This document shows positions 17,273 to 28,044 of a stretch of DNA of 64,000 bases, piece after piece. Numbering within the stretch: the stretch's first letter is position 1; the number at the start of each line of letters is the position of its first letter. Source of the stretch: Emcibacteraceae bacterium (GTDB lineage Bacteria; Pseudomonadota; Alphaproteobacteria; Sphingomonadales; Emcibacteraceae). Made by a program: the position numbers and the translations under genes. The notes under the pieces are model-generated. The model saw only the letters and a program-made list of their open reading frames with translations. It searched no databases and had not been told where the DNA came from. Location of the stretch: assembly GCA_041396985.1 (NCBI GenBank), contig JAWKXO010000002.1, forward strand, positions 321,501 to 385,500, given 5' to 3'.

Positions 17273-20200
17273 TTATTCTCCTTGTCCGGTATAGGCAGAA
17301 AGTGATGTTGCTGCGGCGGCCATTTCTTCAAGCGCGCGTTTATACTCTACCGGCATTACTTTTACGAATTTTGGCAGATACCAGTCGATATTGGCGAGTA
17401 TCTTTTTCGCCCGTTCACTGTTGGTGTAGCGCATATGATTTTCAAGAAGCCGAGTTAGTCGTTCCTTATCATATCCTGACATATTACCACGAAGCACATC
17501 AACGCGACCATGGCCTTCCAGCTCCCCAGAAGCATGGATTAGTTTTGCCATGGCATCTTCTTCAGGAAGCGGCTCAAGTGCAACCATTGAAAGGTTGCAG
17601 CGACTTTCAAATTCACCTTCTTCATCAAGAACATAAGCAATACCGCCGCTCATGCCAGCCGCAAAATTACGACCCGTTGGCCCGATGACCACCACGCAAC
17701 CACCAGTCATATATTCACAACCATGATCGCCGACTCCTTCGACGACTGCAATGGCGCCACTGTTTCTTACGGCAAACCGTTCGCCAGCTACACCGCGGAA
17801 ATAACATTCACCATTGATAGCGCCAAATAAGACGGTATTGCCGACTATAATACTTTTTTCCGGAACAATATGGCTTTCTTTCGGTGGATAAATGATTAGT
17901 TTGCCACCGCTTAAGCCCTTACCGACATAATCGTTTGCCTCACCTTCAAGTTCAATAGTAATACCTTGTGCAACAAACGCGCCAAAACTTTGTCCTGCTG
18001 TACCATTGGCCTTAATATGAATGGTATCATCCGGCAACCCTTTATGGCCATAACGCTTTGCCAGTTCACCGGAAAGCATTGCCCCAGTGGAGCGGTCATA
18101 GTTATGGATATCGGTTATAATCTGAACCGGTTTTTTATCTTCAAGTGCTTTCTTAGCCTCTTTGATTAGTTTCCGGTCAAGAATATCGGCAATTTCATGG
18201 GTCTGTTTTTTGGTGTTGTAAATATCATCCCCTTTTGCTGCGGGCACCATGTGGAAAATCTTTGAAAAATCAAGTCCGTCACTTTTCCAGTGGCTAATCG
18301 CTTCATTTTTATCCAGCAGGTCAGACCGTCCAATAATTTCATTAAGACTGCGCACACCCATTTCAGCCATGATTTTTCTGGCTTCTTCCGCGACAAAGAA
18401 AAAATAATTTATCACATGTTCCGGCTTGCCGGTAAATTTGCGGCGAAGGACAGGATCCTGTGTAGCCACCCCAACCGGGCAAGTATTTAAATGGCATTTG
18501 CGCATCATGATGCAGCCTGTTGCAATAAGCGGCGCGGTGGCAAAACCGAATTCATCCCCCCAGAAGGGCACCGATAATAACATCGCGGCCGGTTTTAAGG
18601 CCGCCATCCACCTGTACCGAAATTCGGTCACGTAGACGGTTAAGAACCAAGGTCTGTTGTGTTTCAGCCAGTCCGATTTCCCACGGAGAACCGGCATGCT
18701 TCAATGATGTAAGCGGGCTTGCCCCGGTACCACCATCATAACCTGAAATGGTCAAATGATCTGCCTTTGCTTTTGAAACGCCGGCGGCAACAGTACCAAC
18801 ACCAATTTCAGAAACCAGTTTTACGCTTATGCGTGCAGCTGAATTGACGTTTTTCAAGTCGTAAATCAACTGTGCCAGATCCTCAATCGAATAAATATCA
18901 TGGTGAGGTGGTGGCGAAATCAACCCAACGCCCGGCGTAGAATGACGCACTTTGGCAATCACCGGGTCAACTTTATGTCCGGGCAGCTGACCACCTTCAC
19001 CGGGTTTTGCACCCTGTGCCATTTTAATCTGAATATCATCGGCATTGACCAAATATTCGGTGGTGACGCCAAACCGGCCGGAAGCAACCTGTTTAATCGC
19101 ACTGCGGCGCAGATCCCCGTTTCTGTCGGGGGTAAACCGGTCTGGTTCTTCCCCACCTTCACCTGTGTTTGACTTTCCGCCGATTTTGTTCATGGCGATG
19201 GCAAGTGTTGTATGGGCTTCCCGACTGATGGAGCCAAATGACATGGCGCCGGTTGCAAACCGTTTTACGATCTCTGCCGCTGGTTCCACTTCATCAATAG
19301 GAATGGCTTTGTTAAGCGGTTTGATTTTGAAAAGACCTCGAGGAGTCATCAGTTTTTCTGACTGTTCATTGACCAGCTTCGAGAATTGCTCGTATGTTTC
19401 TGCTGAATTGCTCCGCACCGCATGCTGGAGCGTGCTTATGGTGTCTGAATTCCACTGGTGGGCTTCTCCACGTACACGGACCGCATAATCACCACCCACA
19501 TCCAGTGATTTTTTATAAATCAGACTGTCGCCAAAGGCCTGGGCATGTCGCATCACAGTTTCACGGGCGATTTCATTAAGGCCTACACCTTCAATTGCTG
19601 ATTTGGTATTGGTAAAATATTTTTCAATAAAAGCACTGTTCAGGCCGACTGCATCAAAAATCTGGGCACCGCAATATGACTGATATGTCGAAATGCCCAT
19701 TTTGGACATAACCTTAAGAATGCCTTTGTTGATGGCTTTAAGATAACGCTGTTTTGCGGTTTCAACGCTCACTTCTTCCGGAAGCTGCGGCAACATATTT
19801 TCAATGGTTTCAAAAGCAAGATATGGGTTAATTGCTTCTGCACCATAACCGGCCAGGGCACAGAAATGATGGACTTCTCTGGCTTCACCAGTCTCGATGA
19901 CGAGCCCGACAGATGTTCTAAGACCTCTTCTAATCAGATGATGATGAACCGCAGAGGTGGCCAGCAGTGACGGAATGGCAATCCGATCTTCTGATACATT
20001 GCGGTCGGAAAGAATAATAATATTATCCCCCTCTATCACCGCAACTTCGGACAGAAGGCAGATGCTTTCAATCGCATTATCCATGCCACCGGCGCCGGTT
20101 TTGGCATCATAAGTAAAATCAATAGTGATGGTTCTGAAATCATTGTCGGGAATATCGCCAATCGTTCTGATTTTTTCCAGATCCTGATTGCGCAAAATGG

Positions 20201-21926
20201 GCTGACTGACTTCCAGACGTTTATGGGTACCAATACCTTCCAGATCAAGAAGGTTCGGTCTTGGCCCAATGAAGGAAACCAGCGACATAACAGCTTCTTC
20301 GCGGATCGGATCGATCGGTGGATTTGTCACCTGAGCAAAATTTTGCTTGAAATAGGTATAAAGCGATTTTGATTTATCAGATAGAGCTGAAATGGGCGTA
20401 TCGGTTCCCATTGATCCGAGGGCCTCCTGACCACTGGTGACCATTGGCGGGAACAGAAGCTTTAAATCTTCCTGTGTATAGCCAAAGGCCTGCTGTTTTT
20501 TAAGCAGATCAACGCCACTTGACGGTTGCGGCGCAACTTCAGACGGCAGTTCTTCCAGTTTAATCTGAGTGCGGTTCAGGATGTCCTGATAATCAAAAGC
20601 ACTGGCCAGTTCCTGCTTTATTTCATCATCTGAAATAATGCGTCCCTGTATAGTGTCAATCAGCAGCATTTTGCCGGGTTGAAGACGCCATTTCTGGACA
20701 ATTTTTTCTTCCGGGATCGGCAGCACGCCTGCTTCAGACGCCAGAATAACCATATCATCGTCAGTCACAATATAGCGTGCCGGACGCAGTCCGTTCCGAT
20801 CAAGGGTCGCCCCAATTTGAAAACCGTCTGTAAAGGCAACGGCCGCCGGTCCATCCCATGGTTCCATAAGGGCCGCATGATATTCATAAAAGGCCCTTCT
20901 TTCTGCGCTCATCAGTGGGTTCCCAGCCCATGCTTCCGGGATCATCATCATCATCGCCTGTGTTATGCTGTACCCGCCGGCCACCAGAAGCTCCAGCGCA
21001 TTATCAAAACATGCCGTATCTGAAAGGCCCTCGGGAATTAGCGGCCAGAGTTTGGCCAGGTCTTCGCCAATAACCTCCGATTTCATATTGAAACGGCGTG
21101 AGGCCATCCAGTTGACGTTACCGCGAACAGTGTTAATTTCACCATTATGGCAGACCATGCGAAACGGCTGCGCCAAACTCCATGTTGGGAATGTATTGGT
21201 CGAAAAACGCTGGTGAACGAGAGCAAGGGCGGATGTTACCCGCTCATCGAGCAGGTCTTTATAATATTCACCGACCTGACCGGCAAGTAGCATGCCTTTA
21301 TAAAGAATTGTCCGGCTTGAACAGCTACACCCATAGTATGCGCTGGTATCTTCTTCCATTTCAATAACGATATTGGAAAGCTGTTTGCGGATGATATAAA
21401 GTTTGAGTTCGAAATCACCGTTTCTTTTAATATTGTCGGCCTGTCCGACAAAACCCTGGGCAATAAAAGGTTCAGTAGATTTCACATTCTCACTGAATTT
21501 TGAATTATCGGTTGGCACATCGCGCCAGCCAAGGAATTTCTGACCTTCCTGAACCACCAGATCTTCAAATGTTTTTTTGATTTTTTCCCGTGTTTTTTTC
21601 TCATGTGGCAGAAAGATCATCAACACGCCATATTCACCTGCTTTAGGCAATGTGATATCAAGCTTTTTGGCTTCAGCACGCATAAATTTATCAGGAATTT
21701 GAAGCAATATTCCGGCTCCGTCGCCAGCCAGCGGGTCGGCACCTACAGCACCGCGGTGAGTAAGATTTTCAAGAATTTGTAAACCCTGCTTAATTATAGC
21801 ATGACTTTTCCGGCCTTTAATATTGGCAAGAAAACCGATGCCGCAGGCATCATGTTCATTTTCAGGATTGTACAGTCCTTGGGATTTTGGCAGTCCACGA
21901 CTATTTAATGGCACCTGATGGGTCAT
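17273..21926 (-). CDS. gltB: Glutamate synthase (NADPH) large subunit, with one frameshift
   Basis: GltB converts 2-oxoglutarate and glutamine to two glutamates. The class II amidotransferase nucleophile follows a short propeptide in HDACGIGFLANIKG near residue 28. Later landmarks are MMMMIPEAWAGN, the FMN-domain segment SGYDGGTGASPLTSLKHAG, and CHLNTCPVGVATQDP of the 3Fe-4S region. The C-terminal GXGXG beta-helix domain includes NDYVGKGLSGGKLIIYPP and GGIAYVLDEEG. The frame breaks at the six-base run 18556-18561: upstream ends ALLGG then a stop, and downstream resumes DEFGFATAPLI. Two added bases would restore LGADEFGF-like sequence and 1551 residues. GAGG precedes the ATG. gltD follows. Confidence 0.93.
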
Positions 21927-22306
21927 TCAATAATTCCTCATTAATATAAATATATCATACTTTGACACATGTGAAACAATTCACAGGCATGCGTCAGGCC
22001 GAGCATTATGATCAACGTTTCCTAAAGGGAAAATTGTTTATGATCAGTGCTCAGCATTTTTGTAGACAGCCGCAGTTTATGGTTATGTTAAACAGGGTTT
22101 AACCCATAGTGTCTGCAGACTAAAACTGTATCCAGGCGATATAACTACATTGTGATTTCAGAAATTGCAAGATGAAAAATTAATCATCACGAAGAAAATT
22201 CGTTTTATCTCAGCAAAAATAAAAGAATATTTTAGAATAAAGGGATGAATTTGAGCATTAAATTAGAATATTTACTTTGCGTTCAAGCCAATTTAAACAG
22301 AGTGTC
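21927..22306. promoter_or_regulatory. 380-base divergent intergenic region with three inverted repeats (possible structured gltB leader)
   Basis: No gene is seen between gltB and hrpB. Three hairpins can be drawn. TGTGAA-ACAA-TTCACA lies at 21970-21985. An imperfect one at 22001-22052 pairs GAGCA/TGCTC, TGATCA/TGATCA and TTTCC/GGAAA. A longer one at 22061-22117 pairs TGTAGACA/TGTCTGCA (one mismatch), TATGG/CCATA and GTTAAAC/GTTTAAC around an AGG loop. They could form a 5' leader or operator array for gltB, whose ribosome site GAGG is at about 21936-21939. I cannot match them to a known riboswitch. Confidence 0.45.
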
Positions 22307-24817
22307 ATGACAGTTAATCTCCCCATTTATGAAATTATTCCATTGCTTAAAAAAGCATGTCTGGAGAATAATAGACTTGTTCTACAGGCGCCGCCCGGAG
22401 CCGGGAAAACGACGGCAGTACCGCTTGAACTGCTTGATGAAAGTTGGTTGGGCAATAAAAAAATAATCATGTTGGAACCAAGACGACTGGCGGCCCGCGC
22501 AGCAGCAAGACGTATGGCAGAACTTCTGGGTGAAAAAGTTGGTGAAAAGATTGGTTACCGTGTAAGGATGGAAAGTAAGATCAGCACCCGTACGAGAATT
22601 GAGGTCGTAACGGAAGGTGTTCTTATTCGTAAAATTCAGAACGATCCGGAGCTTGACGGTATCGGCCTTATCATTTTTGATGAATTTCATGAAAGATCTC
22701 TTGAGGCGGATTTGGGACTCGCGCTTAGTCTTGATATTCAGGAAGGGCTTAGGGAAGATCTGAAAATTCTGGTAATGTCTGCGACGATTGATGGGGCACG
22801 ACTTGCAGAACTGATGTCAGGTGCTCCAGTTCTGACCAGTGTTGGCCGCAGTTTTGATGTTTCTTATCGTTATCTGGATAACAAAATTTCGGGTCGGATT
22901 GAAGAAGAAACAGTCAATGTGATTGTAAAGGCCTTAATAGAAGAAAAAGGCAGCATCCTTGCCTTTCTTCCTGGTGCCGGGGAAATTGAGCGCACAAGAA
23001 AACTATTGGAAGAGAAACAGTTGGATCAGAATGTCATGATCTGCCCACTTTACGGGATGCTGTCTTTTGAGGAACAGGACCGTGCCATCAAACCGGTGCC
23101 GGAAGGCATGCGGAAAATTGTATTGTCTACTGACATAGCGGAAACCAGTCTGACAATCGAAGGGATAAGAATTGTTATAGATGCGGGCCTGAGCCGCACG
23201 GCCGTTTTTGATATTAAAAGCGGGATGACGGGTCTTGAAACATCAGTTGTTTCAAAAGCCTCTGCGGACCAGAGAGCTGGGCGGGCTGGACGTCTTGAGG
23301 AAGGTGTTTGCTATCGTCTTTGGACAGAAGCCGCAAACAGAGCGCTCAGGCCCTATAATGACCCAGAAATAACCAATGCGGATCTGGTTCCGTTGGTGTT
23401 AAATCTGGCACTTTGGGGTGTTGATGATCCGGCAAAATTAAAGTGGCTGGATATACCGGATCCGGTGTCAATCGAACAGGCAAAGGGGCTGCTTTACGCC
23501 CTTGGAGCCCTGGATAAAAATTACCTGATTACGGATCATGGCAGGCGGATGGCTAAATTTCCTATGCACCCGAGGTTGTCGCATATGATTTTAAAGTTGA
23601 CTGAACTTGGTCATGGTCTGCTAGCTATAACCATTGCGGCACTGCTTCAGGAAAGGGATATTCTTCAGTTAAAGACGGATTTCAAAACGGTGGATTTGCG
23701 TCTACGTATAGAAGCCCTTGAAATGGTGAGACGTGGCGATATAAAAGAAGCCAAAAATATGGACTGTCAAATCAATGCCGCAAAAAAAATATTAAAACAA
23801 ATAAATATCTGGCAAAAAGAATTTAAAATAAACGATGCAACACTGAATATTGAAAAGACCGGCCTTTGTCTGGCAACAGCCTTTCCGGACAGAATTGCTG
23901 CCCGGCGTCAGAATATGTCAGGAAGTTATATTTTATCCGGTGGCAGAGCTGCGCTACTTCAAAAAGAAGACCCGCTGAGTACTGAAAAGTATTTGTCGGT
24001 TGCTAACCTGGATAAAGGTGAAAGGGATGCCCGGATTTATATGGCGGCTCCCATTTTATTGGAAGATATAGAGGAGCATTTTAAATATCTTATTTCAGAG
24101 GAACAAATTATTGAATGGGATGATAAACTAGAAAAAATTAATGCCCATAATAAAATTATGCTGGGAAAAATTCCCCTCAAGGTCACCATTCTTGAACGTC
24201 CTGATGCCGAAAAAATAATATCGTCCATGGCGGACGGAATTAGGAAAATGGGCCTTGAAGCTCTTCCCTGGGATAAAAAAAGTGTTTCGTTCAAAGAAAG
24301 GGTAGAATTGATCAGGAAAGAATATGATGCTGATTTTCCGAACCTTAGTGACGAACATTTATCTTCAACACTTGAAGACTGGCTTGGTCCGTTTCTTGAA
24401 AATATTACCAGTCGTGCCGCATTAAAAAAACTTGATCTATATGATATACTCAGAAACAGCATGAGCTGGCAGCAAATTCAATTATTGGATAAGCTGGCAC
24501 CAACACATTTTAAAGTCCCAAGTGGCTCTGAAATCGCTATTGATTATTCAGTCAATCCGCCAGTTCTGTCTGTGAAGCTGCAGGAAATGTTTGGCGAGCA
24601 AAAAACACCATCCATTCTTGATGGTAAACTTGCTCTTTCAGTTCATCTTTTATCGCCTGCGCGAAGACCGCTTCAGATCACAGCAGATCTGGCGGGTTTC
24701 TGGAAAAACTCCTATCCCGAAATCAAAAAAGAGATGAAAGGACGTTATCCAAAACACCCGTGGCCGGATAATCCGTTAGCAGCACTTCCAACAGGAAAAA
24801 TAAAACCGAAAAAATAA
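22307..24817 (+). CDS. hrpB: ATP-dependent helicase HrpB (DEAH family)
   Basis: An 836-residue DEAH-box RNA helicase-like ATPase. Motif I is QAPPGAGKTTAVPLEL near residue 37. LEPRRLAARAAARRMAELLG (Ia), FDEFHERSLEADLGLAL (II, here DEFH), LVMSATIDG (III) and STDIAETSLTIEGI (V) follow. QRAGRAGRLEEGVCYRLW (VI) comes next, with the HrpB-specific C-terminal region ending RYPKHPWPDNPLAALPTGKIK. The cellular role of HrpB is not settled. I favour the ATG at 22307 (MTVNLPIYEI) over a TTG ten codons earlier. The ribosome site is weak. Confidence 0.95.
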   Translation: MTVNLPIYEIIPLLKKACLENNRLVLQAPPGAGKTTAVPLELLDESWLGNKKIIMLEPRRLAARAAARRMAELLGEKVGEKIGYRVRMESKISTRTRIEVVTEGVLIRKIQNDPELDGIGLIIFDEFHERSLEADLGLALSLDIQEGLREDLKILVMSATIDGARLAELMSGAPVLTSVGRSFDVSYRYLDNKISGRIEEETVNVIVKALIEEKGSILAFLPGAGEIERTRKLLEEKQLDQNVMICPLYGMLSFEEQDRAIKPVPEGMRKIVLSTDIAETSLTIEGIRIVIDAGLSRTAVFDIKSGMTGLETSVVSKASADQRAGRAGRLEEGVCYRLWTEAANRALRPYNDPEITNADLVPLVLNLALWGVDDPAKLKWLDIPDPVSIEQAKGLLYALGALDKNYLITDHGRRMAKFPMHPRLSHMILKLTELGHGLLAITIAALLQERDILQLKTDFKTVDLRLRIEALEMVRRGDIKEAKNMDCQINAAKKILKQINIWQKEFKINDATLNIEKTGLCLATAFPDRIAARRQNMSGSYILSGGRAALLQKEDPLSTEKYLSVANLDKGERDARIYMAAPILLEDIEEHFKYLISEEQIIEWDDKLEKINAHNKIMLGKIPLKVTILERPDAEKIISSMADGIRKMGLEALPWDKKSVSFKERVELIRKEYDADFPNLSDEHLSSTLEDWLGPFLENITSRAALKKLDLYDILRNSMSWQQIQLLDKLAPTHFKVPSGSEIAIDYSVNPPVLSVKLQEMFGEQKTPSILDGKLALSVHLLSPARRPLQITADLAGFWKNSYPEIKKEMKGRYPKHPWPDNPLAALPTGKIKPKK

Positions 24818-25197
24818 TTTATTTTTTTACCGGCTGAAGGCCGCAGAAATATTATAGTTAACAAAAATTTAAAAAAATGCGGCATACTAGTTGTTGACAT
24901 TTTTTTATGTCGCAAATACCATATCTTGTGTTATTTGAATTTTTGAAGGGTGGCGATCAAGAAAATGATTATACTACAATACACTAGCAAAAATTAGGAT
25001 GATTTTTAGCGTGATTTGTTTGTTCGAGTGCCTATTGTAGTCGCCTAAAAAAATACAGGAAACACATCGAAATTATAAGCCGTCAGGTTCATGTTTGGTC
25101 GAATCTAATGTATAATATTGGCTTTTTCGGAGTCGTTTTATAAAAAATGCTTTTAACCTGAAAGAATGTTCGGGTTAGATTAAAGGGAGTGGAAATA
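24818..25197 (+). promoter_or_regulatory. 380-base nrdA upstream region: long leader with two candidate promoters and a hairpin
   Basis: No coding gene is seen here. It holds the NrdR-type operator and upstream promoter (entered separately). A second candidate promoter is TTCATG (25088-25093), 17 bases, TATAAT (25111-25116). An eight-base hairpin, AACCTGAA/TTCGGGTT (25155-25162 with 25169-25176, one G-U pair), ends eight bases before the AAGGGAG ribosome site of nrdA. If the upstream promoter is used, the leader is about 260 bases. Confidence 0.5.
24894..24931 (+). promoter_or_regulatory. nrdA promoter overlapped by an NrdR box
   Basis: TTGACA (24894-24899), a 17-base spacer and TACCAT (24917-24922) form a good promoter. 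ATACCATATCTTGTGT (24916-24931) fits the NrdR-box consensus ACAC-WATATATW-GTGT at 13 of 16 positions and covers the -10, the geometry expected for NrdR repression of ribonucleotide reductase genes. I do not see a convincing second box at the usual distance. Confidence 0.65.
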
Positions 25198-27039
25198 TTG
25201 TCTGCATCAGTTCTTAATGAAACTATTCAGGTTAAAGATCATTCACGGGTAAAAACCGACGATCGCAGAGACGACTTGTTAACATCTTTTGGTAAGGCGA
25301 CCCTTACCGATCGATATTTAATGCCGGATGAAACATATCAGGATATGTTTGCCCGCGTAGCCAGTTATTATGGTGATAATGAAGCGCATTCTCAACGACT
25401 TTATGATTATATCAGTCAGCTTTGGTTTATGCCGGCCACCCCGGTCTTAAGCAATGGCGGCACCAAACGCGGTCTCCCTATATCTTGTTTTTTGAATGAA
25501 GCAAACGACAGTCTTGCCGGTATTGTGGAACTATGGAACGAGAATGTCTGGCTGGCTTCCAAAGGGGGTGGAATTGGCAGTTTCTGGGGTAATCTCCGCT
25601 CAATTGGTGAGAATGTCAGCACAAATGGTAAAACATCCGGCATCATCCCGTTCATTCGTGTGATGGACAGTCAGACGCTGGCCATTTCACAAGGGTCTCT
25701 CCGTCGGGGTAGTGCTGCCGTTTATCTGCCGATCAGCCATCCGGAAATTGAAGAATTTATTGAAATCCGTCGCCCAACCGGTGGAGATCCTAACAGGAAA
25801 GCCTTAAATCTTCACCATGGTGTTGCCGTATCAAACGCTTTCATGCGTGCGGTGGAAGCGGATGAGGAATGGGGACTTACCAGTCCGCATGATGGTACTG
25901 TCCAGAAAAGGGTTAAAGCGCGGGATTTGTGGATCAGAATTCTGACCGCCCGTATTGAAACCGGCGAACCCTACATACTTAATATCGACCATGTGAATGA
26001 CGCAACACCCGAACATCACAAACTGGCAGGACTGAATGTTAAAACATCCAACCTTTGTTGTGAGATTACATTGCCGACAGGGATGGACCATCTGGGTAAC
26101 CAGAGAACGGCCGTATGCTGTCTTTCTTCCATCAACCTTGAAAAATATGACGAGTGGAAAGATCAGGAGCTCTTCATTGAAGATCTGATGCGCTTTCTTG
26201 ATAATGTGCTTCAGGATTTCATTGACCGGGCGCCGGATTCCATGTCTCGGGCTAAATATGCAGCTATGCGTGAGCGCAGTGTCGGACTAGGAGCAATGGG
26301 ATTCCATTCTTTCCTTCAGGACCGTATGATCCCGTTTGAAAGCGTAATGGCACAGGTCTGGAACAAAAAAATGTTCAATCATATAAAAGAAGGTGTGGAT
26401 AAAGCGTCCAAAAAACTGGCACTTGAAAAAGGACCATGTCCGGATGCGGCAGATTACGGCATTATGGAGCGGTTCTCCAATAAAACCGCAATTGCCCCGA
26501 CCGCTTCTATTTCTATTATCTGTGGTGGGGCAAGTCCAGGCATTGAACCGATTGCTGCAAACAGCTTTACCCAGAAAACCCTTTCCGGCTCGTTTAACGT
26601 AAGAAGCCGGGCTTTGACCCGACTGTTGGAGGAAAAAGGCAAAAATACAGAGGAAATATGGTCCAACATTACGGTCAATGGCGGGTCTGTACAACATCTT
26701 GATTTCCTGAGTGATCATGAAAAGGATGTCTTCAAAACCGCATTTGAGCTTGATCAGCGCTGGGTTGTTGAGCATTCGGCTGACCGTGCACCGCTTGTTG
26801 ATCAGGCACAATCCGTAAATATTTTCCTGCCGGCGGATGTCCATAAGCGGGACCTCCATCAAATTCATTTCCAGGCATGGAAAAAAGGCCTTAAAAGCCT
26901 TTATTACTGCCGTTCGCTTTCAATACAGCGTGCGGAAAGTTCCGAAGCATCAAGCAATCAGGCTAAAGATGCGATGCTTAAGGAAATGGCCAGAACACAC
27001 GAGTCAGCGGATTATGAAGAGTGTCTGTCTTGTCAATAA
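25198..27039 (+). CDS. nrdA: Ribonucleoside-diphosphate reductase, alpha (large) subunit, class I
   Basis: The catalytic subunit that reduces ribonucleotides to deoxyribonucleotides. About 613 residues. Visible class I features are MPATPVLSNGGT and SCFLNEANDSLAGI (first redox Cys), SNLCCEITLP with the Asn-Cys-Glu active-site trio, PTASISIICGGASPGIEP, and the C-terminal redox pair in CLSCQ. It lacks the N-terminal ATP-cone that regulates overall activity in the roughly 760-residue E. coli protein. The start is probably TTG at 25198, eight bases after AAGGGAG; the GTG at 25189 would sit inside the ribosome site. nrdB follows 30 bases downstream. Confidence 0.95.
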   Translation: MSASVLNETIQVKDHSRVKTDDRRDDLLTSFGKATLTDRYLMPDETYQDMFARVASYYGDNEAHSQRLYDYISQLWFMPATPVLSNGGTKRGLPISCFLNEANDSLAGIVELWNENVWLASKGGGIGSFWGNLRSIGENVSTNGKTSGIIPFIRVMDSQTLAISQGSLRRGSAAVYLPISHPEIEEFIEIRRPTGGDPNRKALNLHHGVAVSNAFMRAVEADEEWGLTSPHDGTVQKRVKARDLWIRILTARIETGEPYILNIDHVNDATPEHHKLAGLNVKTSNLCCEITLPTGMDHLGNQRTAVCCLSSINLEKYDEWKDQELFIEDLMRFLDNVLQDFIDRAPDSMSRAKYAAMRERSVGLGAMGFHSFLQDRMIPFESVMAQVWNKKMFNHIKEGVDKASKKLALEKGPCPDAADYGIMERFSNKTAIAPTASISIICGGASPGIEPIAANSFTQKTLSGSFNVRSRALTRLLEEKGKNTEEIWSNITVNGGSVQHLDFLSDHEKDVFKTAFELDQRWVVEHSADRAPLVDQAQSVNIFLPADVHKRDLHQIHFQAWKKGLKSLYYCRSLSIQRAESSEASSNQAKDAMLKEMARTHESADYEECLSCQ

Positions 27040-27069
27040 GAATAAACCACAAACAAACCGGATAACATA

Positions 27070-28029
27070 ATGCCGCTACTACAGGAACGTATTTATTATA
27101 AACCTTTTCAATATCCCTGGGCATATGACGCCTGGCTGACACAGCAGCGTGTTCACTGGCTACCGGAAGAAGTGCCGATGGCCGATGATATTAAAGACTG
27201 GAATATGAAAATCTCTGATTCCGAGAGAAATCTTCTGATGCAGATATTCCGCTTTTTTACCCAGGCTGATGTGGAAGTGAATAACTGTTATATGCAGAAA
27301 TATGGCCGGGTTTTCAAACCGACCGAGGTACAGATGATGTTGGCAGCATTTTCCAATATGGAAACCGTTCATGTGGCAGCCTACAGTCACCTTCTGGATA
27401 CATTGGGCATTCCTGAAGTGGAATATGAAGCTTTCCTCAAATATGAACAGATGAAAGATAAATATGATTATATGCAGATGTGGGGCGTCGATACCAAGGA
27501 AGACATTGCCAAAACTCTTGCTGTTTTTGGTGCCTTTACGGAAGGACTTCAGCTTTTTGCTTCATTTGCAATTTTGATGAATTTTCCGCGCTTTAATAAA
27601 ATGAAAGGCATGGGCCAGATAGTGACGTGGTCCGTGCGTGATGAAACGCTTCATATGACGTCAATTATCAAACTGTTTCATACGTTTGTACGTGAATATC
27701 CGGAAGTCTGGACGGAAGAACTGCAGAATGATTTGATGGAAGCCTGTAAAACGGTGGTAGAGCATGAAGATGCGTTTATTGATCTTGCTTTTGAAATGGG
27801 AGACATTGAAGGGCTTACCGCTAAGGAAGTAAAGGATTATATTCGTTATATTGCTGATCGCCGCCTTACCCAACTTTCATTAAACCCAATATACTTTGTT
27901 GGTAATAATCCGCTTCCCTGGATGGATGAAATTCTGAATGGCGTTGAACATACCAATTTCTTTGAAAATCGCGCCACCGAATATTCAAGGGCATCGACCC
28001 AGGGCAAATGGGAAGAGGCATTTGATTAA
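27070..28029 (+). CDS. nrdB: Ribonucleoside-diphosphate reductase, beta (small) subunit, class I
   Basis: The radical-generating subunit, 319 residues. The diiron ligands can be placed as Asp67, Glu98, His101, Glu158, Glu192 and His195 (QADVEV, METVH, FTEGL, RDETLH). Tyr105 in HVAAYSHL sits four residues after His101, exactly as the radical tyrosine does in E. coli, so a tyrosyl-radical enzyme is expected. There is no N-terminal ATP-cone. It is co-transcribed with nrdA and ends 15 bases from the convergent msrB stop. Confidence 0.96.
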   Translation: MPLLQERIYYKPFQYPWAYDAWLTQQRVHWLPEEVPMADDIKDWNMKISDSERNLLMQIFRFFTQADVEVNNCYMQKYGRVFKPTEVQMMLAAFSNMETVHVAAYSHLLDTLGIPEVEYEAFLKYEQMKDKYDYMQMWGVDTKEDIAKTLAVFGAFTEGLQLFASFAILMNFPRFNKMKGMGQIVTWSVRDETLHMTSIIKLFHTFVREYPEVWTEELQNDLMEACKTVVEHEDAFIDLAFEMGDIEGLTAKEVKDYIRYIADRRLTQLSLNPIYFVGNNPLPWMDEILNGVEHTNFFENRATEYSRASTQGKWEEAFD

Positions 28030-28044
28030 GCCCTTCGATTAATC

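Noticed and set aside
18552..18564. Programmed frameshifting at the G6/C6 run in gltB
   Set aside because: No slippery heptamer plus stimulatory structure is evident, gltB is not known to need frameshifting, and the neighbouring gltD has five more breaks. Sequence error is simpler.
24970..24986. A second NrdR box downstream of the first
   Set aside because: The sequence around TACTACAATACACTA matches only one half-site and the spacing is not the usual one.
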